From Chiridota heheva (taxonomy: Eukaryota > Echinodermata > Holothuroidea > Apodida > Chiridotidae): a DNA stretch of 64,000 bases. Of this stretch, positions 1 through 9,784 are shown in pieces. Below the pieces are notes generated by a model that saw only the letters and a list, made by a program, of their open reading frames with translations, did not search any database and had not been told where the DNA came from. Position 1 is the first letter of the stretch. Every line of letters begins with the position of its first letter. The stretch covers positions 276,501 to 340,500 of the forward strand of contig JAIGNY010000316.1 of NCBI GenBank assembly GCA_020152595.1, read 5' to 3'. The position numbers were made by a program, and so were the translations under genes.

Positions 1-136
1 AGCAGCTGGGATTGGGTAGGGCTTTATAAGGTATGTTAATATATCATCGTCTCTGCGAGGTGGTTCAGTTTAATTAAAGTTAAAGATATATGGACACTGA
101 GAGATTTTGGATTCACTAGAAAGAGTTTTAAATTAA

Positions 137-649
137 TCTCTCTGGGTTTGATGATTGACAGCTTGTTTGAACCAATTACCCCACAAATTTGCCTAGCAAC
201 AAAATCAGCATAACTAAATAGGGCAAACATCCTACGTGGTATTGGTACAGTACAACTAGCTACCGGTGCGCGCTCATGTAGTCTATGCAACTTACTGTAC
301 AAAACAAATTTCTGCACACACAGACTGAGTGGCGGCAAAATGGGGAACAAAAATTGCACTTACGGGCCCGATGCGGGCTTTGTAAATCTAATTGCTGTTA
401 CCCAGAACACTTAGCAAACCTAATTTTGTTTATCTAAAAACATAAAGATCCGGAAAAGTGCCATAAATGATTCAAAGCTTGGGACAGGCCTTGCAAACAT
501 CTAAATGCCAATGCACTGGTAATGCACAATTGCGGATTTGAAAATTGATTGCCCCACCTAGTTACCGTGTTGCTATGGTGGGTGTGGCTTATTTTGTAAC
601 TCAGAGAAGTTGCTATTGTGGGTGTGGCTTATTTTGTAACTCAGAGAAG
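137..649 (+). mobile_element. TTAA-flanked small DNA element, family A, copy 1
   Basis: The element is bounded by TTAA at 133-136 and 650-653. The left end reads TCTCTCTGGGTTTGATG and the right end, read backwards, CTTCTCTGAGTTAC. Two other full copies (25426-25901, 27115-27596) have the same body and also TTAA borders, so the TTAA is a target duplication, typical of piggyBac-like elements. There is no transposase, so it is non-autonomous. The last part contains a 40-bp tandem duplication (571-610 and 611-650). The minus-strand open frame inside it is not protein-like. Confidence 0.75.
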
Positions 650-1387
650 TTAAGTGTGAACTAAATATGTAAAAAGGACCTTTACTTTCTGAGTTATGGC
701 AAATCAAAGTTTGTTTGAATTAATTATAATGTATAGAAAAGTTGTGGTGTATTGAAGAGAAGACAGCCTAAAGTTATGTAAGTTATATTCTTTAAATTTC
801 TGTTGTAGATTTCAGTCACTGAATATTCATTAGACTGTTTTCCTGCTAAATTTAAATGGGAGCTTAAAAACCTCTTGGTCATATTTACCTGCTCCCATTC
901 AATAAACGTAGTTGAAGGATCGAAAAACAATAAGCTAACATGGAAATGAATAGGTCTTCTTTTCCTGATGTCACAAATTTACATAAAAAAAATAATTTAT
1001 GCTGTAAAGTGATCAATTTCTAAGCGATTTTAGTAAATTTTGTTGTTATTTGTATGGGTTATAGCTTTTGTTCCTCCAAGAAAGCTTAGGTTTTTGCTAC
1101 CTGTCCATACATCTTTAAAGGATTAGTTCAGGGGTCAAGCAAGGTTATATTGTTTCTTTTAAAGTCTTCTTCAGATGAATTTGCTTGACCACTCGACTGA
1201 CCCATCAAAACTCAGATCGTACCACTTGGAAAAGCGCTATATAAGAATTTGGTATTATATTTATGTAGATGCTACTTACGTAAAACTCACTCGGACATCT
1301 TTGTTTTCATCCTTCAGATAATCATTTCCTTTTTTCTTTGCTTCAAATGCACCGAATACCATCTGCTTTCCATTCTTTTGTGTACAG
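650..1387. other. AT-rich stretch with a hairpin and a SINE-like tail
   Basis: No gene is seen. At 1118-1204 the two ends of the fold-back family lie head to head (AAGGATTAGTTCAG... and TTGCTTGACCACTCGAC), giving a short hairpin. At about 1225-1262 AAAAGCGCTATATAAG followed by TATTATATT resembles the 3' tail of deuterostome SINEs and LINEs. Confidence 0.5.
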
Positions 1388-1582
1388 GTTGGTTTTCATA
1401 CAGTCCACCATAGTTATTGTACATACTCATGGGCAGTGCAGGTGGAGGAGGTTAATAAAATGGTGTCGTGTCGGGTGAAATTTGGCAATGGGTACCTTCC
1501 TGACGATTACGGCGCCAAGTACGTCTTGTGCTACTACAGCAAACGCATGAACTGTGTCCTTGGTGTGAGCAATGTTTTTAGG
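1388..1582 (+). CDS. Candidate internal coding exon, unknown protein
   Basis: A pyrimidine-rich tract ending TTTTGTGTACAG precedes an open stretch of 65 codons that ends at a consensus donor AGG|GTAAGT. Both ends are phase 0. The reading begins VGFHTVHHSY and continues VEEVNKMVSCRVKFGNGYLP, then DDYGAKYVLCYYSKRMNCVL and GVSNVFR. It is Cys/Tyr-rich and looks protein-like rather than repeat-derived. A second AG at 1440-1441 would give a shorter 47-codon exon in the same frame starting at 1442. I do not recognise the family. No partner exon is assured in the window; a tiny terminal exon at about 20959 (IVPADEK then stop) is possible but unsupported. The exon sits between transposon copies, as expected for one exon in a long intronic landscape. 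Confidence 0.5.
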
Positions 1583-1800
1583 GTAAGTAATACATTATAA
1601 TCCTTACTTCGCTCTTGAGGAAATATCATGCACCAGATGAACAAATTGGCAGCCTCCATGTGTCAACTTCAAACATAAATAAATATCTTGAGATAGGATA
1701 ATTATTATTTTTTTTTATATTTTTTTTTTGTAGAGTATGTGCACATATATGATGTCATATACACCTGGACAGCGCCTTCCCGGAAAACAAAAGTCTCACT

Positions 1801-2105
1801 TACTGTATTTGACATTATAAGCGCCCAGGGCACTTACGAAAATAAAATTGCACTACTTTTTAGGTCCAAAGTTTGTTCCTATATAGTGTGTGAACTGCCA
1901 TACATGTACATATGTAAACTGGTTATATACCCCCACAATAACCAACACAAAAATATCGTGAGCGTCACATGCAAAATAAGTAAAGAATGTAACAAAACTT
2001 GAGTATTGTAAGTCTTAGAATTGATTAAATGAATTTTGTAATCAGTCAAAAAGTGTTCGGTTGACGCTTAATAGAGCAGGGGCACCTAATACATTGAATA
2101 CGGTA
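1801..2105. mobile_element. TIR element, TACCGTATT family, copy 1
   Basis: The left end TACTGTATTTGACATTATAA runs into GCGCCCAGGG. The right end, read backwards, starts TACCGTATTCAATG and reaches CCCCTGCTCTATTAAGCG. The body (AAAATTGCACTACTTTT, CAAAATAAGTAAAGAATGT, AACAAAACTTGA) recurs in the copy at 34661-35509. No transposase. I could not fix a target duplication. Confidence 0.7.
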
Positions 2106-2267
2106 GTTTGATGTTATCTGCCCTCTGTACATGAACTGCGTTTATTTACAGTGGTGATGGTAATTAGACTACCTCAGTAATTAATAAAGAAACTGATTTG
2201 ATGCAGAAGATGCTTCAATGTGGAGGCAATATTCTGTATAATCATATTTTGAATTGTTATCTTCAAT

Positions 2268-2650
2268 AATGCATTACCATTGCATTGACATCTGGATGTT
2301 CATGTGGCCTGCCATCAGTTTTAATCCATTAATGGCACTTCTCCAGATCTTTTGAGTTATTAGCAAAAGGAATAAACAAAATTCCGTTCCTTGCCATTAT
2401 AAGTAACGGGAATCAGATTTACAAAGCCTGCAGTATGTAAGCGCAACTTTTGTTCACCATTTTGTCGTCACTCAGTCTGTGTGTGCAAAAATTTGTTTTG
2501 TACAGTATATTGCATTGACTTCATGAGCGTGCTTCGCTAGCTAGCTGTACTGTACCAGTACCGCGTAGGATGTTTGCCGCATTTAGTTACGCAGATTTTG
2601 TTGCTAGGCAAATTTATGTGGTGATTGGTTGAAAGAGCTGTTAATCATTT
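2268..2650 (-). mobile_element. TTAA-flanked small DNA element, family A, 5'-truncated copy
   Basis: The sequence is the reverse complement of most of copy 1: the CAGTCTGTGTGTGCA, GCTAGCTAGCTGTACTGTAC and GCGTAGGATGTTTGCC blocks all recur in the family's order. The end near 2268 is cut short. The other end fades at GAGCTGTTAATCATTTAA. Confidence 0.68.
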
Positions 2651-2856
2651 AATTTATTCAATAAGAGTGCAGCTTGTTATATGCTTATGCATATGAATAA
2701 ATGATGAAGGCTGTACTATGCATCTGCCTGTCGATATTCATCCATTTTTTTCCCATCATGCCGTGTGTGTCTGCCAAGTTACCTTTTCTGTCAGCGAATT
2801 GTTTCATTTCACAATCTACCAACAAAAGAGCCCAAATGCCAGGCAAATGCAGGCAA

Positions 2857-2934
2857 AGTGGGCCACATTTGTGCTTTTAATGACATTTGTGCTTTGGGCC
2901 ACATTTGTGCTTTGGGCCACATTTGTGCTTTGTA
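2857..2934. repeat. 18-bp tandem repeat, about 4 copies
   Basis: The unit GGGCCACATTTGTGCTTT is repeated with one degenerate copy. It explains the open frames here. Confidence 0.85.
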
Positions 2935-3092
2935 AAATGCATTATGTTGCTTTGAATTTTGTCTTATTTCAATCATTTCAATCAAAAGTATCAATTACAA
3001 TCTTATTATATGGCTCATTGTATCAAATAAAAAACTAACATGATTTAAATGTAGGTGTCTTTGTCTACAGATTCAATTTTGTAACGTTTGCA

Positions 3093-3290
3093 AACAAGAT
3101 AAGATAAGATAAATTTATTTCATCCACAGCAAAATATGAAAATTTGTCGGCCTGTAGCAAAATGTACACAAATATTTCAAAAGAAATATAAATATAAAAG
3201 TTACATAACCATAACAGTTATATATAAAACAGTAAATTGGGAAAAATAAAAAGTTTCGTAAATATTATTAAATGATAAAAACAATAACAT
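3093..3290 (-). mobile_element. LINE 3' tail, minus strand
   Basis: AAGATAAGATAAGATAAAT followed by TTATTTCATCCAC is the reverse complement of a CR1/L2-type 3' end (GTGGATGAAATAAA then an ATCTT microsatellite). Only the non-coding tail is present. Confidence 0.5.
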
Positions 3291-3304
3291 CCAAGAGATG
3301 TAAA

Positions 3305-3468
3305 AATATATATATGCCTATATATATATATGCCTATATATGCCTATATATTTTTATATATATGCCTATATATATATATATGCCTATATATATATATATA
3401 TATATTTATATGCATATACATATATGCATATATATATATATATATATATATAGATATATATATATTTA

Positions 3469-3512
<44 letters not shown>

Positions 3513-3515
3513 CAA
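3305..3515. repeat. TA-rich microsatellite with TGCC interruptions
   Basis: Runs of TA are broken by TATATGCC units. The Ile/Tyr open frames here are repeat artefacts. Confidence 0.9.
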
Positions 3516-3965
3516 ATTTAACTTAAAATATAAAAACACAAACTATCGGACTGCTTTTAAGTTGAACAGGGAAATAGAGTTGGGTACTGATTCTGTTATG
3601 TTTGGACCATGGCATACGAAGTCTTTTCCGTGAGTGGCAGAAAATATATAGTGGGGAGAGCATATGTGTGCTGTCATTTATTAAGGCAGCTTCTGTAATG
3701 TTAACATAAATGTGCATTTAATAACTTACGTTTTATTAATCCGTGATAAAAACAAATTAGGGGCTTTTATTATGTTTTGACTATAAACACATTTTGTTAC
3801 TGTATCATTAGGCTCTTAAATAAATTCCCATGTTGAACATATTTTTACACACAATTTTGAATTTTCGTAAAAATATATAGTTACTTTACAAATTTACAAT
3901 CTAAAAACCATGACTCAAAATGTAACTTGCAAAACATATTGAGGAAAATCTAACAAATTTAAAAG
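3516..3965. other. No feature recognised
   Basis: AT-rich sequence without repeat structure or credible exon. Confidence 0.5.
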
Positions 3966-3984
3966 ACATCCCTGCATCTTATAT

Positions 3985-4260
3985 GATACGTAAATTGCAT
4001 ATGAGGTGCAGTGGCCCAGTAATCGCATATGAGGTGCAGTGGTTAGGGAGTCATGCTCGTATGCGAAAGGTACCTGGTCTGATTCCCACTGTGAGCACTG
4101 CTTTGTGCCCTTGAGCAAGACAATGTACTTGCTCCAACCCACTCAGCTGTGAAATGAGTTCCAGCACTGCTGGGGAGTTAACCTGCGATGGACTAGCAGT
4201 ACTGTGGTAGTGCTGTGAACGTTTAGCATTTAATCGCTAAAAGATGGCAAGTGAAATAAA
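3985..4260 (+). mobile_element. tRNA-derived SINE
   Basis: A pol III A-box-like GTGCAGTGGTTAGGG (about 4034-4048) and a B-box-like GGTCTGATTCCC (about 4077-4088) have tRNA-like spacing. A body containing GCCCTTGAGCAAGACAATG and CAGCTGTGAAATGAGTTCC, typical of marine-animal SINEs, follows. The 5' end carries a duplicated block CGCATATGAGGTGCAGTGG. Not a tRNA gene: no acceptor stem closes. Confidence 0.65.
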
Positions 4261-4489
4261 CATTTACAAAAAAGCTACTTGTGAATAATTGTTTTTGTTG
4301 TTTAGTTGGCGATGCCATTGAAAATCAATACCATTCAAACAACACACAAACACGGCCCACAAAATTCCATTCAATGGCTTAATAAATTTTCAACAGGATT
4401 AGAATAATTCTTGTAAATACAAGAAGCAGGAATTAGCATAATCACTGATGAATGGGGAAATATCTTGCTTTGATTTCGCTGAAAAGTAA

Positions 4490-4850
4490 ATTGTGATATG
4501 CATCGTCAATAGCAGGGAAGACATCATTGTCACCTGCATCTGCCTCGGTCACTCCTCTCTCACCCACTCTCATCTCCTTTCCGGCTCCCCTGCACCTTTC
4601 TGCTCTTCCTGCAACACCGACCTCTCCATCAAGCATATCCTCTTAACCTGTCCCCTATACCCAAATTCACCCTATTTCCCCCTTTTCTTCCTCTCAATCT
4701 TTCATCTCTTTTCTGCTCCTCTCTGCCCTAACTCTCACATCTTAATTTTTCAACACCCTCTTGGCACATTTGACTCTGACTGTCGCAGTGCACTTAAACA
4801 ACAAACTAAACCAAACCATACACCATGAATGTACAATAAACAGTGTAACA
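4490..4850 (+). pseudogene. RNase H-type LINE, 3' fragment, copy 1
   Basis: The + frame reads GHSSLTHSHLLSGSPAPFCS followed by SCNTDLSIKHILLTCPLYPN. This is the C-terminal zinc-knuckle-like motif after the RNase H domain of I-group LINEs. The tail AACACCCTCTTGGCACATTT starts at 4752 and recurs at 21772 and 61091. It is strongly 5'-truncated; no reverse transcriptase is left. Confidence 0.72.
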
Positions 4851-6574
4851 ATAACATTAGGCTTCAATCTTTCTCGATCAAAATCCTGTTTCACAAGCTG
4901 TAAAACTGACCTAAACATACGCTGTCAAAACAGCTTCATTTGTTGTGCTCACTAAATGCGCATGTAAATATTACCTCAGGAGTCCAATAACTTGTACAAA
5001 AAAAAAAAATTGTTAACGAAATAAACAAGAAAAAAAAAAAGGGGTTTAAACAGAGTTGGGTTGCAGCACGCTCCGCAGAGAAAGTGCCCATCTTGGCAGA
5101 GGATCGTAATGAATTTGATTTCCGGGTAGTGGTGCAGTTTTGAAATTTTATACGGCAAAGCATATTTATGTATGATGCACAGTGAAAATGGCAAAGGAGT
5201 CTTGTGAGATCGGAACTAAATGACATTAAAGACCTCTTCTGTATTTTCTATTTACCCAATTTCCATTCATATTTCTATGAAAAAGATTTTTAATACTAAT
5301 GAAATAATCTTTAAGATTTTGAAATCAGAATTCCAGCATTTATTTGTTTGTACATGGGAGTCAATACTTTTCCCATACTAGTTGCACGATTTTATTTTAC
5401 TTAGCATTGTTGTAGGGTATTTTGTTTGTGAATATGGAAAGTTTCGGTACTAATCGCGATCAATCGCTAAACGCTTGCAAATTTGGGCGATTACACGTTT
5501 AGCAAAGTTGCTAACCGTTCACAGCACTACGTCTAGGGGAAGCCAAGTACTCTCATCCGCTTGTGCCATGGAAACAGGGGATAAGCACCAGCCCTATGAG
5601 TCTAATGGCTTGGATGGATTTAGCTTTAGCTATTAAATTGCATACATGTGGAAAGATATTAAAGCTCTAGCCCTTGTACATGTGCCAATAAAAGCCTAAA
5701 ACTCCTTTCCTGTTCTTTAGATCCCAACTGCTTTTGCATATTGATTTAAAAGTTTTATCCCCTGCACACATGAAAATTAAATACTACTTTTTATGCACGA
5801 GGAAAGGAAGCAGTTGTAAATAAGTTAAAAGCCCCACATGTGAAAATTAAAGCCCATCCTTGGAGCCCAACTCATTGTCTATAGGCCTATAGAAATTTAA
5901 GTCCCACTCAGATTTAATTCCCCGGACAGGGCACCATTTCAATACAGCTTTAAGTACCACATGGATTAGAATATTGGAATATCTTTGTTGTGTGCAACGG
6001 ACTGAATATCATCAATCAAATCCTGATCTGAATACTCAAAATCTGTACGTGCTGTCCAAAAGACTTTTACTTGTGGTCCGATATGCTCAGTGGGTGATCA
6101 AAACTAACAGAATTTACAAAAAAGAAAACCCAATAGAGCAAGAATGTAAGTCATCATCAATATGTTTCCATGTACATCTCTGTGTAAACCAAATATGCAA
6201 AATTGAATTATATGTACTTCTGAAATACCAAGAAATGGGAATAAGAAGAAAGGAAAATTACAATAAAGAATATTACCTGCAATATTTTTTCATGCACAGC
6301 TTCATGAAACCCCAGGAAGTCAAAAAAGTGAGTTCTAAATCTCTTATGTTTTCCAGTAAAAAGCAAACTACAACTTCTTATTCAAAATGAATCATGACAG
6401 AGGTAACTAATCATTTTTTTCTGAAGGGCCAGGCCAGTTTCTTTGCTCTTTTGTTGTCAATTCATTTTATTTTTCTTTAAGTAACGCTTGGCATAAAATA
6501 CGCAAGAGCTGTATATTTCTTTTCCCCAGATTGTGCCAGAGTATTCAACACACTTCAGAAATTTATCAAAATAG
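4851..6574. other. No gene seen; small inverted SINE remnant
   Basis: At about 5505-5536 GCTAACCGTTCACAGCACTAC is the reverse complement of the block after the SINE at about 4203-4225, so a piece of the same repeat lies inverted here. An open frame at 5974-6390 (138 codons) resembles no family and lacks splice signals. The rest is AT-rich. Confidence 0.45.
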
Positions 6575-6579
6575 GTGAC

Positions 6580-7675
6580 GGATCGAAGATTGACCAATGG
6601 ATGTTCAAGGTTATTATGGCTCGCACATGGCTTTTCACTAGAAGGAGTTCTTTGACACTTCTTCTCTCTCTGTCCAAAGCAATTTTTGTCTTGAATTCAG
6701 TTCCTTTTCATCGTTTCTGTTTTCACTTTTTAGTGTTTTATTGTTTTTGTTTTGTGATTGGCTTTCCTCACTAGTGTTATTTCGATACCTAACCCTTGAA
6801 GTCTTCCTAGCAGACTGTGTTTTTATTGTGAAATGTGAAGCAAACTTTAGGAGTATAGGCATTTTATAATTTGTCCTCTTATAGTTGAAAATGATTGAAG
6901 CAACAGACGTCAGAATGACCAAAAATATTTCACAATTGATTAAAAATACAGGTTAGTTGAAGATGGTGAATTGCTAGGCAATTTTACTAATTTAAAGTTC
7001 AACATGCATTTTTTGATAAATATTGTGCATTGAATTTATTGGTAGCTTTTTTCAGCAACTGTTTATTGCTATCACTTAAACTGGGGAATTCCCGAGAAGT
7101 TAAAACTAAGTTAAAAAATAAGTTTAAAAGACAGATTTCGATCAAAGATTGACCAAAGGATGGTCAAGGTTATTATGGCTCGCACATGGTTTACTTTTCA
7201 CTTATAAAAAATCACTGGGGTTAATTGACGTTGCCTCTCTGTCCAATGCAATTTTTGTCTTGAATTCAGTTTTCCTTTCATCGTTTCTCTTTTCACTTTT
7301 GAGTGTTTTATCTTTTGTTTTGTTTTTTGATTGCCTTTCCTCATTAGCATAATTTTAAAAAACTTCTTAGCAGACTGTGTGTTGCCCACTTGAAAGTTAA
7401 AACAATTTTTAGGATTATACTCATTTTTTATTTATCCTCCAATACTTAAATGATTTGAAGTAATAATTAATTAGAAGGACCAATAATATTTTACAATTTA
7501 TTGCAGTTACAGGTAACAGTTGTAGATGGCGAATCACTAGGCAGTGTCACTAATTTATAGATCAACGTACATTTTTCTGATAAATAATCTGCATTCAATT
7601 GCTTGATAGCTTTTTCCAGTAACTGTTTATTGCTTACTTAAACTAGGGGATTCCCAAGAAGGTAGTAAAATTTAA
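6580..7675. repeat. Diverged direct duplication, period about 560 bp
   Basis: 6580-7115 and 7140-7675 share GGTTATTATGGCTCGCACAT, CAATTTTTGTCTTGAATTCA, GCATTCAATT-like and AACTGTTTATTGCT blocks in the same order. Neither half codes for anything recognisable. Confidence 0.8.
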
Positions 7676-7734
7676 TACTTTAATAAAGCTATAACCTTTC
7701 CAAAGGACTAAACCATCACTGTGTTTTCATTTAA

Positions 7735-8744
7735 CCCTTACTTTACCACGCGGCGATAGTATCGTCGTTTTCAAACCACTTTAAAAATATAAAAAAATCA
7801 GGACTTTACCACATTCCTATAGGAGTAGTCTTGGTATCATTTTAAAGTACTTGGATATTCTTTCAAAAAAAAGGGGTCATATACAGAATTTTGAGAAAAA
7901 GTACATCGAAAAAGAATAAAACTCAAAAAATTGCTAAAAAATTTACAAAAAATATTCTATTTGATTTCAAATCTTATTTACAATAACTTCAAGATCACAT
8001 TTTTGCTTCAAAATCAAACACGCAAGTCCTAAGACATGATAGTATTGGTTTCTGGTCTAATTTTTATAACCCCTACCTGCAATCTTTTATTCTGGAGAAA
8101 TTTCTTCAAAATTTCATAAATTGTAAATTGCACATGCTTTTTTGAACCGCTGTTCTAAAATGCTTGAAATTTCTTTTCATTTGATATAAAAATAAAGGCA
8201 TACCCCCTCTATTTAGAACCTTTTCTATAAGAAATACATTTCACCTCACCAGTTTGAACAACGACATGGCGCAAAGGAAATGTACGCGGCTAGCACGCAA
8301 GCGCTCCGCGTTCGAGTCTCACCGTGACCACTGTGTAAATATTATTCTGCTGCAGCTTTCAGGGGCTTTTGACTATTTATCATTTTTAATGTTTTTTCAT
8401 CTTTCCTTTCTTTCTAAAAATTAAAGATTAGTATCATTGGAAAGGAAATTTCATAGAGAATCTGAATATGTTACACAAATCTCTGTTTTCAATATTAACA
8501 AGAAGTTATACTTCTGCAAAGATTGACCATTTGTTAACCAAATTTAGCTGAAAATTGCTTAATTTGCATATTTTTGTCTAATATTTTCTAAATTGGCTTT
8601 CATAACCCAAAAGAAAATATCTTGGCCTCTATTCCAACAAAACTTGTAACAAAAGAAAATGAAAGGAAATTTGTCCAAATTGCATATGAAAAATCAGTTA
8701 CGAAAATTGGGCTCATTTTTTTTTAAGCCCTAGTAGAGTAGGGG
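7735..8744. mobile_element. TTAA-flanked DNA element, family B (about 1.0 kb)
   Basis: TTAA lies at 7731-7734 and 8745-8748. The left end is CCCTTACTTTACCACGCGG; the right end, read backwards, is CCCCTACTCTACTAGGGC. CCC ends next to TTAA are the piggyBac-type signature. No transposase frame exists. At about 8275-8330 a tRNA-like piece with GCGTTCGAGTCTC (B-box-like) may be a nested SINE remnant. Confidence 0.7.
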
Positions 8745-8854
8745 TTAAAAGAGAAATTTCACCTTTTGTCGAGCACTTCATAATTAATACTTGCCATTAA
8801 GGAAATTGCAAGAAATTTGATAGAAGCTCACTTGTTCTACAACTTTTCACTCAT

Positions 8855-9690
8855 TTTTGGTTCGCATGCGAAGCATAATGCGAACCTTTGTAATGGCGAT
8901 TTCGTCTGTCCAGATGTCCGTCCAGCCGTCCACAGTTTTTTTCTGAGATTTTCACAGAAATATTAAAGTTTTTGAGAATTCCTCAGAAAATGTTAAAGTT
9001 TCTTCAGAGTTCCTCAGAAAAAGTTAAAAGTATTTTCAGATATCTTTTTGGAAGGTTAGAATTTCCTAGAGACACTTAAGACAGGATTGAAGACTAGTTT
9101 CCTTAAAAAGTCTACAAACATTTGATTTTTCCTTAGAAGATATCTGTAAAATGATAGAATTTTCCAATATTTTTCAAAGATCCTCAAAGCGTCTCTCATG
9201 TTGCACTTTGAGATTTAAAATCCCTAAAATTCTTTAAAATATTTGGGCACCAACAATTGTATCAGGCAGGATTATTAAACTCGGCCTTTATTATTGTGGT
9301 CATTTTTTTTTATTAGTCACGTTTTGGTTCGCATTATGCGAACCTATGGCGATTACGTCCGTCCGTCCGTCTACAGATTTGTCCTGAGATTTCCTCAGAA
9401 ATGTTAAAGTTTTTTGAGAATTCCTCAGAATTTCCTTATAAAATGTTAAAGTTTTTCAGAGGTACTTAAGATAGGATTAAAGACTAGTTCCTTAAAAAGT
9501 CTACAATACATTTGATATTTTCTTAGAAGATAACTGTAAAATGATATAATTTTCCAATATTCTTCAGAGATCCTCAAGTCTCTCTTGTAGCATTTGGAAT
9601 TGAAATCCTTAAAATTCTTCAAAATATTTTGGGCACCAAACAGTTATATCAGGCATGATTTTTTAAACTCCACCTTTATTATTGTTTTCA
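8855..9690. repeat. Two tandem copies of a GGTTCGCAT-led repeat
   Basis: The copies start at about 8857 and 9326. Each opens with a small palindrome (GGTTCGCAT..ATGCGAACC), then GTCCGTCCGTC-like sequence, then TTCCTCAGAAAATGTTAAAG repeats and a shared tail (TATTTTGGGCACCAA, ATATCAGGCA). No open frame. Element class not determined. Confidence 0.65.
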
Positions 9691-9784
9691 TTTGTATAAA
9701 CTTACTACAGTATATGACTGACCAGACTTTTTTATTTAGCATGCTTAGTCAGGGAGTGTGACAGGATGTGATTGCATATAAACA

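Noticed and set aside
5974-6390. 138-codon open frame
   Set aside because: AT-rich composition, no family resemblance and no splice or promoter context.
8275-8340. tRNA gene inside the 7.7-8.7 kb element
   Set aside because: Only the B-box half fits; the cloverleaf cannot be closed by eye.
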